From the NCBI GenBank assembly GCA_964615375.1, contig CAZTOW010000072.1:1-39049 (forward strand): a stretch of DNA of 39,049 nt. The letters run 5' to 3'. How positions within the stretch are numbered: the stretch's first letter is position 1; each line of letters opens with the position of its first letter. Position numbers and translations under genes: made by a program. Shown piece by piece: positions 33,940 through 39,049 of this stretch. Source of the DNA: CAZKWG01 sp964615375 (GTDB lineage Bacteria > Myxococcota_A > UBA796 > CAZKWG01). The notes under the pieces are model-generated. The model did no database searches. It was not told where the DNA came from and saw nothing but the letters and a program-made list of their open reading frames with translations.

Positions 33940-34491
33940 TCAGTGCGCTTCGGCTTGCCAGCGCGTGCGAGCGACCTTGAGCAGATGATCCCCGTCCGCG
34001 CGGATCTCCTCGGGGACCTGCGTGGTCCAGGTCTGCAGCACACGCTCCCAGGCGGAGCCGAAGGCGGTGGCGCAGGCGCTCGCGACATGATCCAGCGGGG
34101 CCTCTTTGTGCAGCATCGGGGCCTGGGCGCGATGATACAGATCGAGGTCGCCGATCAGGGTCTCCGCCAGGCGCCAGGCGCTCTGCTGACGTGGATCCCG
34201 CCAGCGCTGGGGGCTGCGCTCCAGCGCGCGCTGACGCAGCGTGGACGAGGGCCGCAGCTTCGGGGTGAAGCGGCCGTCGAGCACGATCTTTCGATGATCG
34301 GACACGCTCCGGAGCTGCCGACCCTCCTGCCAGCGCAGGCTGATCGTGCAGATGTTGCGCAGGCTGACCTCCTCGCCCTCGCCGAGGGCTTCGAGGACCA
34401 CCGGCGCCAGGGCGTCCAGAGCCTCTTTGACCTGATCGCGCGGTTGCCCCGTGCGCTCGGCCACCCGGTTGACGAGATCGGACCACTTCAT
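33940..34491 (-). CDS. HU/IHF-like DNA-binding protein with long C-terminal extension
   Basis: A 183-residue protein. Residues 1-90 follow the HU/IHF fold: a helical part MKWSDLVNRVAERTGQPRDQVKEALDALAPVVLEALGEGEEVSLRNICTISLRW, then a beta-arm region (about 54-80) and LRPSSTLRQRALE, where HU has FKPGKALRDAV. HU proteins normally end there at about 90 residues. This one adds ~90 helical residues with tryptophans and several histidines, with no known domain. Expected role: binding DNA or acting as a structural partner, cytoplasmic/nucleoid. The start overlaps the HhH gene stop by 4 nt. Confidence 0.75.
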   Translation of the reverse strand: MKWSDLVNRVAERTGQPRDQVKEALDALAPVVLEALGEGEEVSLRNICTISLRWQEGRQLRSVSDHRKIVLDGRFTPKLRPSSTLRQRALERSPQRWRDPRQQSAWRLAETLIGDLDLYHRAQAPMLHKEAPLDHVASACATAFGSAWERVLQTWTTQVPEEIRADGDHLLKVARTRWQAEAH

Positions 34492-35300
34492 GCGCTCTCC
34501 TGAGAATGTGTAAGGTTCAAGGCGGCCTGGAGCGCGCGCAGCGCCTCGCGCGTCAGCTCCAGGATCTCGGGGTCCTGCGGCCCGCTCTTCATGAGCGTGA
34601 GGACCTCGGTGGCCCGCGCGTTGAGCTCGCGGGCGGAGCGCAGCCGCTCCTCGGTGGCGAAGGTCTGTGTGGCCTCCACCACCCGGCGGGCCAGCGTGGG
34701 CGGCAGGCCCGTGACCTGGGCCACCTCCTCAGGATCGGCGTTGACCACCGACTCGACCGTGTACAGGCCGGCGCAGTAAAGGCGCTCCAGGCGGCGCGGG
34801 CCGATGCCCGGGATGGACCCGAGCGCGTGGAAGAGCGGGATCGCCCGCCCACGGTAGGAGACCAGGTTCATGAGTCGCTCCGCGGCGTCCGGCTCCAGGA
34901 GGCGGGCGAAGCGAGGGATCCAGGCTCGGAGCCGCGTGGACATCCGGTCGGCGCCCCGCCCCTGCGCCTGCCTGGACATGTAGACGTGCAGATCGTCCAT
35001 CAGCTCGCCCAGGGCCTCGTGGGCCTCGTGGTCACCTGAGGCGCCCGAGAGGCGCGAGAGCGCCTCCAGGGCCTTGAGCAGCTGGGGGGCCAGATCTCCT
35101 CCTCCGCGACGCTGGAAGAGGCTGGCCGCGAAGGCCTCGAGGAGCCCGACATACTGCCCGGCGATTCGGCGCGAGACCTCGAGCAGCTCCGGCGAGGGGG
35201 CGACCGTCTCGTGGTCCTCCTGGGCGGTCCCAGGGGGCGCGAACAGTCCATCCAACTCTTCGTCGGAGAGCACGATCGAGAGAGGCAGCGTGTCGTTCAT
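34488..35300 (-). CDS. Helix-hairpin-helix domain protein
   Basis: A 270-residue cytoplasmic protein. The start ATG 35300 overlaps the preceding stop (ATGA). An acidic N-terminus (SDEELDGLFAPP) is followed by a helical region (35-150), then two helix-hairpin-helix motifs: IPGIGPRRLERLYCAGL (163-179) and VTGLPPTLARRVVEA (196-210). A C-terminal coiled-coil-like helix ends the protein. HhH pairs bind DNA backbone or act as protein-protein adaptors in RuvA, UvrC or DUF4332-type proteins. Beside an HU-like gene, a nucleic-acid role is suggested, but there is no catalytic domain. Confidence 0.75.
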   Translation of the reverse strand: MNDTLPLSIVLSDEELDGLFAPPGTAQEDHETVAPSPELLEVSRRIAGQYVGLLEAFAASLFQRRGGGDLAPQLLKALEALSRLSGASGDHEAHEALGELMDDLHVYMSRQAQGRGADRMSTRLRAWIPRFARLLEPDAAERLMNLVSYRGRAIPLFHALGSIPGIGPRRLERLYCAGLYTVESVVNADPEEVAQVTGLPPTLARRVVEATQTFATEERLRSARELNARATEVLTLMKSGPQDPEILELTREALRALQAALNLTHSQESA

Positions 35301-35704
35301 CGGGACCTCCCGGGAGCGCCCGGATCCAGGCGGGCCAGGTACTTCTCCAGGTCCGCGCACAGCAGGTGCAGGTTGCGTCGCCAGGGCAGCCGTGGCGCCA
35401 TCAGCACCACGAGGAACATGCGTGCTTCGCCGGCCTTGAGCGGGCGCACGACGTAGCGCCCGCGCCCGGGATCGAGCAGCGTGAGCTCCTCGACCGTGCG
35501 CAGGTTCAGGTCGCGCAGCGCGCGCAGGACGACCTCGTCGAACAGGCTGGCGACCGCGGACAGGACCTCCGCGTCGGGCCCCTCACCGTCCGAGGCGAGG
35601 GGCAGGCCCTCCTCGGTGCAGAGGAGGGTGAAGCTGTACCCGCCGCGCTGGTTGTGCTCGCGCAGGAGGGTCGAGACGGATTGATGCAGACTGCGGTCGC
35701 CCAT
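35297..35704 (-). CDS. Roadblock/LC7-like protein 2
   Basis: A 135-residue protein with a Roadblock/LC7-type pattern: a first helix (LHQSVSTLLREHNQ), strand FTLLCTEEGLPLAS, helix PDAEVLSAVASLFDEVVLRALRDL, then strands VEELTLLDPGRGRYVVRPL and RMFLVVLMAP. It has a longer first turn and a basic tail (RRNLHLLCADLEKYLARLDPG). These proteins are regulators (GAP- or scaffold-like) of Ras-like GTPases of the MglA type. It lies 8 bp downstream of the other Roadblock gene and overlaps the HhH gene by 4 nt. Confidence 0.72.
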   Translation of the reverse strand: MGDRSLHQSVSTLLREHNQRGGYSFTLLCTEEGLPLASDGEGPDAEVLSAVASLFDEVVLRALRDLNLRTVEELTLLDPGRGRYVVRPLKAGEARMFLVVLMAPRLPWRRNLHLLCADLEKYLARLDPGAPGRSR

Positions 35705-35712
35705 CGTCGTTC

Positions 35713-36078
35713 CTACAGGAGGGGGGCCAGCTCTTTCGCGGCGCGCTGGACGTCGAGGAAGAGCAGGCCGAGCTTGGCCTGACGGGTGGCGAGCACGGTG
35801 AGCACCGCCTCCGAGCCGCAGCGGGCCAGGAAGACGTAGCCCTGGTCGCCCTTGATGAGCACGGTCTCCAGGTTGCCGCGCTTCAGCTCGCCGCTGATGC
35901 GCTCGCCGAGGCCGAGCAGGGCGGCGCTCATGGCGGCATAGGCGTCATCGTCCGTGCCCTGGGGCAGCGCAGACGCGATGACGAGGCCGTCCGAGCTGAC
36001 CACGCCGCCGGCCTCGACGTCGGGGGTGTTGGTCGTCAGCGTCTTGAGGATCTTGGTGAGCTGGTCTACACGGGCCAC
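35713..36078 (-). CDS. Roadblock/LC7 domain protein 1 (MglB-like)
   Basis: A 121-residue Roadblock/LC7 protein of MglB type. It shows LTKILKTLTTNTPDVEAGGVVSSDGLVIAS (helix and first strand), DDDAYAAMSAALLGLGERISGEL (second helix), LETVLIKGDQGYVFLARCGSEAVLTVLA (three strands) and the closing helix LLFLDVQRAAKEL. MglB is the GTPase-activating partner of MglA in Myxococcus polarity; the MglA-like GTPase is two genes upstream here, so a functional pair is likely. Length and all secondary elements are normal. Confidence 0.88.
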   Translation of the reverse strand: MARVDQLTKILKTLTTNTPDVEAGGVVSSDGLVIASALPQGTDDDAYAAMSAALLGLGERISGELKRGNLETVLIKGDQGYVFLARCGSEAVLTVLATRQAKLGLLFLDVQRAAKELAPLL

Positions 36079-36126
36079 GGGTCACTCCTGAGTTTGGGTC
36101 CGGGGGAAGTCCCGGATCGGGGGGAA

Positions 36127-36876
36127 TCAACGTTCGCGAAGCTGTCGCACCCTGCGGAGGTTCTGGGCGGCGATGCGGTCATCGGGCCTCAGGTCGAGCG
36201 CCAGCAGGAAGGCGCTCTCGGCGTTGGGGAGGTCTCCCTCCTTGAGCGCCTTGCGCCCCTCCTCCAGGGCGCGCTCGTACTCGTCGTCGAGAGGGTTGCG
36301 TCCACCCTCGCCCGCGGTGGCGATGGTCTGCGCCCCGCGCAGCGCGATGAGGCCGGGCCAGGGCTGCTGAGGCACCTGGGCAGCGACCTCGCGGAGCTTC
36401 CCGGTCTCCAGGAGCTCCAGCACGGGGTCCACGACCACCGCGGGGGAGAGCCCGAGGTCCATCGTCGCCTTCTGGAGCGGGCGCACGCCGTCCAGCCGCC
36501 GCAGCAGGGTCTGGATGGAGCCCGGCGCGCTGGCGACCTCGATGGTCGGCTTCAGCACCATCGGCCCCAGCCGGCCCCAGTCGTCCTGGAGGCGCGCGGC
36601 GTCGATGATGGCGCGCACCACCGCCACGATGGGGTCGGCTGGCGGCAGCTCGCGCTGATCGAAGGAGAAGCGCAGATCGCGCAGGAAGAAGAGGGTTCGC
36701 AGCGCGCTCACGCCCGAGAGCGGGCCGCAGCTCGCCCCCACGATCTGCCCGCCCACGAAGGACACGCCCACGCGCTCCGCCGCGCCCAGCACGCCGCTGA
36801 GCCCGTCGGACTCCAGCAGCATGAGCGCCGACCCGAGGTTGACGGGCCCGAGCGTGAACGAGAAGACCTCAGACAC
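36127..36876 (-). CDS. DUF4388 plus TPR protein
   Basis: A 249-residue protein. It starts with GTG 36876, overlapping the GTPase gene stop by 8 nt. Residues about 1-180 are DUF4388/PATAN-like: FTLGPVNLGSALMLLESDGLSGVLGA, then VSFVGGQIVGASCGPLSGVSALRTLFFLRDLRFSFDQRELPP. The remaining part (200-249) is one TPR motif, EGRKALKEGDLPNAESAFLLALDLRPDDRIA. DUF4388 occurs with GTPases and response regulators in myxobacteria, often as an interaction module. A 48-bp gap with a small hairpin (36099-36116) follows before the Roadblock gene. Confidence 0.78.
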   Translation of the reverse strand: MSEVFSFTLGPVNLGSALMLLESDGLSGVLGAAERVGVSFVGGQIVGASCGPLSGVSALRTLFFLRDLRFSFDQRELPPADPIVAVVRAIIDAARLQDDWGRLGPMVLKPTIEVASAPGSIQTLLRRLDGVRPLQKATMDLGLSPAVVVDPVLELLETGKLREVAAQVPQQPWPGLIALRGAQTIATAGEGGRNPLDDEYERALEEGRKALKEGDLPNAESAFLLALDLRPDDRIAAQNLRRVRQLRER

Positions 36877-37474
36877 CGGTCCTCCCGGTGGCCGCCTGCG
36901 AGCGGATGCTCTCCAGCACGGCCTTGAGGATGGTGCCCTGGGTCTCCCAGACCCCCTGGCCCTGGCTGGCCACGGCCGAGAGCGAGGGCGCGCGCTCCGG
37001 GTTCAGCGTGCGCTCCAGCAGCGCGACGGGCAGCGCCCGCGGGACGTCGCGCTTGTTCCACTGGTAGACGTGCGGGATGCGATCCAGCGAGCGCCCCGTG
37101 GTCTCCAGGTTCAGCACCAGATCGGCGCGCGAGGTGTGGTTGGCCTCCTCGCGGTCGGGCCGGCTGTCCGCGACGAAGACCAGCCCGTCGGCGCCCTCCA
37201 GCACCGCCTTGCGGGTGGCGTGGTAGAAGGACTGCCCGGGGACCGTGAAGAAGTCCACCTTCGTGCGGAACCCGCCGATGGTGCCCATCGAGAGCGGGAA
37301 GTAGTCGAAGAACAGCGTGCGCTCGGTCTCGGTGTCCAGCTGGATGAGATCCCCGCGCTGGTGCTCGGGGTAGGTCTGGTGCAGCTTCACCAGGTTGGTG
37401 GTCTTGCCCGACAGACCAGGTCCATAGTAGACGATCTTGATGCAGAGCACCCTCTGCGCCTGGTTGACTCGCAT
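36869..37474 (-). CDS. MglA-like small Ras-superfamily GTPase
   Basis: A 201-residue GTPase starting at ATG 37474 with GAGG upstream; the open frame above is antisense noise. G1 is GPGLSGKTT (18-26), nearly identical to MglA; the switch I region reads DTETERTLFFDYFPL; G3 is TVPGQ (77-81), the MglA-type PGQ in place of DxxG; VFVADSR (99-105) follows; G4 is NKRD (140-143). The G1 lysine and threonine are present, so nucleotide binding should be intact. The C-terminus (after 185) is short, without a lipidation signal. MglA-type GTPases set cell polarity with MglB-like Roadblock proteins; two are encoded downstream. Confidence 0.92.
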   Translation of the reverse strand: MRVNQAQRVLCIKIVYYGPGLSGKTTNLVKLHQTYPEHQRGDLIQLDTETERTLFFDYFPLSMGTIGGFRTKVDFFTVPGQSFYHATRKAVLEGADGLVFVADSRPDREEANHTSRADLVLNLETTGRSLDRIPHVYQWNKRDVPRALPVALLERTLNPERAPSLSAVASQGQGVWETQGTILKAVLESIRSQAATGRTGV

Positions 37475-37548
37475 ACGAACCTCACGGCACGATGCCCTCG
37501 ATGTCGTGTCCTCCAGGCGTGAGGGCGACGCCCGGAGATCGCTCGAGC

Positions 37549-38277
37549 TCAGCGACCGTTGGCCTCGCTCCGCCTGCTGTCGATGATCCGGGGCGCCGCG
37601 CCAAGGACCGCGTCGTGCGCCTGCATGACGTCCTGGTCGTCGGGGGCCAGGAGCCAGGCCAGCTTCACCATCGCCTCGGCGTCGCGGGCCCGATCGGCCA
37701 CGCTCCGCGTCGGGTTCGACGCGCGCGCCCGCGCAAGACAGGCCAGCGTCGGCGCGTGATCCATGCGCAGGTCGCGAGCCGCAGAGAGCACCGCGTCCGC
37801 CTCCTCGAAGCGCCCGCGCGCCAGCAGATCCCGCCCCTGCCGCAGGAGCTGGTCCTGGAGCGGATCCTCGAGGACGTCCGAGGCTTGAGGGAGGTCCAGA
37901 AAGGGGGGCAAGGTGATCGCGGGCATGAGGTTGAGCAGGGGCGTCGAGCCTCGTTCGGGAGTTGAGGCCTCGTCGGTGAGGACGAGATCCCGCTGGTTCA
38001 CATGGTTGCGGCGACAGGCGCTCAGGATCAGGGCGCTCATCAGCTTGCGGTTGCCCTGGACATCCGAGGGCCGCTCCTCGAGCGAGAACACGTGCGTGTC
38101 CAGCTTCTCCAGGAAGATGGGCCACATGCCCTTGTCCATCAGCCCACCCTGCGCGATGGGCAGGAGCTGGCTCACCGGGTCGCGCCGATCGACGGAGATC
38201 ATCCGAAGCTGCCCGGACTGGCCCAGGCGCCAGACGCGGTAGAGGACTGCGAGGTTGTGGCGGACCAGATCGGACAT
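37549..38277 (-). CDS. DUF4388-like/TPR-like protein, paralogue A
   Basis: A 242-residue protein, first of the ten-gene run. The start ATG 38277 is chosen to align with paralogue B; ATG 38283 is equally possible, and the longer frame to 38496 would run into the insertion element. It has the N-terminal module (VLYRVWRLGQSGQLRMI...LLPIAQGGLMDKGMWPIFLEKLDTHVFSLEER), the central PAITLPPFLDLP, and a TPR-like C-terminus (LLRQGRDLLARGRFEEADAVLSAARDLRMDHAPTLACLARA). It is cytoplasmic. An insertion element begins about 33-40 bp upstream of its start, so its natural promoter may have been displaced. Confidence 0.8.
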   Translation of the reverse strand: MSDLVRHNLAVLYRVWRLGQSGQLRMISVDRRDPVSQLLPIAQGGLMDKGMWPIFLEKLDTHVFSLEERPSDVQGNRKLMSALILSACRRNHVNQRDLVLTDEASTPERGSTPLLNLMPAITLPPFLDLPQASDVLEDPLQDQLLRQGRDLLARGRFEEADAVLSAARDLRMDHAPTLACLARARASNPTRSVADRARDAEAMVKLAWLLAPDDQDVMQAHDAVLGAAPRIIDSRRSEANGR

Positions 38278-38386
38278 GACCATCCCCACCCTGCGGCGCC
38301 GTGGAGAGGTGGGAGTGTACTGCCTCCCCCGGGACCTGACTCTTCCCGCCACCCTGATTAGAGTGGTGGTCACCTCAGGAGAGTCC

Positions 38387-38701
38387 ATGCCCCGCAAGGC
38401 CCGTCGATCCCACGCCACCGACCAGAAGGTCGCGCTCCTCAGGCGCCACTTCGTCGAGAAGGTGCCTATCTCGCAGATCTGCGAGGAGGCTGACATTCAG
38501 CCCAGCCTCTTCTACTACTGGCAGAAGCAGCTCTTCGAGAACGCCGATCGTGCCCTGGAGGGCCCGAAGAGCTCCGGCCGCGAGCAGGAGCTGGCCCGCA
38601 AGGTCGAGCACCTGGAGGCGAAGGTCGCTCGCAAGGACCAGGTCATCGCCGAGATCTCGGAGGAGTACGTCCAGTTAAAAAAAGAGCTTGGGGAGCCCTG
38701 A
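38387..38701 (+). CDS. IS3-family transposase OrfA (HTH protein)
   Basis: A 104-residue protein starting at ATG 38387 with AGGAG four bases upstream. It has a helix-turn-helix (KVALLRRHFVEKVPISQICEEADIQPSLFYYWQKQLF, about 14-50) and a C-terminal leucine-zipper-like coiled coil (ELARKVEHLEAKVARKDQVIAEISEEYVQLKKEL), the standard OrfA layout. It binds the element ends; alone or as the OrfAB fusion it controls transposition. Confidence 0.93.
   Translation: MPRKARRSHATDQKVALLRRHFVEKVPISQICEEADIQPSLFYYWQKQLFENADRALEGPKSSGREQELARKVEHLEAKVARKDQVIAEISEEYVQLKKELGEP
38677..38684 (+). other. Programmed -1 frameshift site (A7G)
   Basis: Near the end of orfA the zero frame reads TTA AAA AAA GAG, so the slippery heptamer is A-AAA-AAA. 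A slip of one base back enters the orfB frame (AGA GCT TGG ...), while the unshifted frame stops at 38699. This is the IS3-family way of making the OrfAB transposase. Confidence 0.85.
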
Positions 38702-39049
38702 ATGGCCAATGGGTTCCCCATGATACTCGGGACGAGGTCATCGACTTCGTCACCGCCCTGGCCGAGCGGACCGAGCTGCCCGCCTACCGCATCGTCGGCT
38801 GGATCGGCATCCAGAAGGGCAAGTTCTACGACTGGAAGGAGCGATATGGCAAGGTCAACGAGCACAACGCCTCGATCCCCCGAGACAACTGGCTCACCGA
38901 CGACGAGAAGGCCGCCATCATCGCCTACTTCCACGACCATCCTCTCAACGGCTACCGGCGTCTCACCTTCATGATGCTCGATGACAATGTCGTGGCCTGC
39001 AGCCCCGCCAGCGTCTACCGCGTGCTGCACAGCGCCGGCCTGCTCGACC
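38683..39049 (+). CDS. IS3-family transposase OrfB, 3' truncated by window end
   Basis: In the -1 frame after the slippery site the translation reads RAWGALNGQWVPHDTRDEV, then IDFVTALAERTELPAYRIVG, WIGIQKGKFYDWKERYGKVNEHN, and DDEKAAIIAYFHDHPLNGYRRLTFMMLDDNVVACSPASVYRVLHSAGLLD. This is the conserved N-terminal region of IS3-family OrfB (HTH_21 part before the DDE integrase core). No ATG of its own is near the front, in keeping with production by frameshift. The DDE residues lie outside the window. Confidence 0.9.

Larger units (their letters stand above)
38316..39049 (+). mobile_element. IS3-family insertion sequence, left part
   Basis: The element is identified by orfA, an A7 frameshift site and orfB in the -1 frame. 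The left end is placed at TGTACTGCCTCCCCC (38316), because IS3-family ends begin TG and this is the last such site before orfA with the expected spacing (71 bp). The right end, its inverted repeat and the target duplication lie beyond the window, so the boundary is a proposal. Confidence 0.8.

Noticed and set aside
38702..38974. Small ORF starting at ATG 38702 just after orfA
   Set aside because: It is in the unshifted frame and gives Ser/Pro/Arg-rich nonsense; the real orfB is in the -1 frame.
1..39049. CRISPR arrays, tRNA or rRNA genes
   Set aside because: No regularly spaced repeats and no cloverleaf-like or rRNA-like sequence were noticed; short tandem repeats found are inside or next to genes.

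Overview
The window is very GC-rich, gene-dense DNA with almost no non-coding space. It most likely comes from a Myxococcota-like (former deltaproteobacterial) chromosome. The reasons are an MglA-type small GTPase with Roadblock/LC7 partners, DUF4388-like modules, a long cyclase signalling protein, and a complete type II secretion operon that includes gspN. This placement is inferred from gene content; no 16S or marker gene is present.

Layout. (1) 1-2656, plus strand: the 3' end of a zinc-metallopeptidase-like gene, truncated by the window start, translationally coupled to a 675-residue protein of unknown function. (2) 2596-6793: a small membrane pair on the minus strand (sterol-desaturase-family oxygenase and a proline-rich exported protein), divergent from a DUF4159 / VWA-GATase membrane pair on the plus strand. 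(3) 6790-11675, minus: LysM lytic transglycosylase, moeA, mobA and a MoaB/MogA-like fusion protein, in one tightly packed transcription unit. (4) 11907-13813, minus: pabB and thiE, overlapping by 4 nt. (5) 13907-15937, plus: a degenerate receiver / DUF4388-like / TPR protein, convergent with the secretion operon. (6) 15972-29880, minus: a full gspC-D-E-F-G-H-I-J-K-L-M-N operon in canonical order; no prepilin peptidase gene (gspO/pilD) is in the window. Its upstream region carries a near-consensus sigma-54 (-24/-12) promoter and two matching palindromes (GACA-N3-TGTC) 41 bp apart, placed where an enhancer-binding protein would bind. (7) 30193-31740, plus: a class III nucleotide cyclase with a divergent FHA-like region. 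(8) 31754-38277, minus: ten consecutive same-strand genes. They encode two paralogous DUF4388-like/TPR-like proteins at either end and, between them, an MglA-like GTPase, a DUF4388+TPR protein, two Roadblock/LC7 proteins, a helix-hairpin-helix protein, an HU-like protein with a long C-terminal extension, a V4R-like small protein and a single-domain protoglobin. (9) 38316-39049, plus: the left part of an IS3-family element (orfA, A7 frameshift site, orfB running off the end), inserted about 33-40 bp upstream of the first gene of region 8.

The most likely undescribed system is region 8: a GTPase/Roadblock switch combined with DNA-binding-type proteins (HU-like, HhH) and small-molecule-sensing folds (protoglobin, V4R-like), with a cyclase gene next to it. 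The secretion operon is ordinary in gene order. It is unusual in its sigma-54-type control region, in keeping PilM-like nucleotide-binding loops in GspL, and in low-complexity insertions in GspC, GspD and GspN. All functional assignments are from reading motifs by eye; no database search was run.
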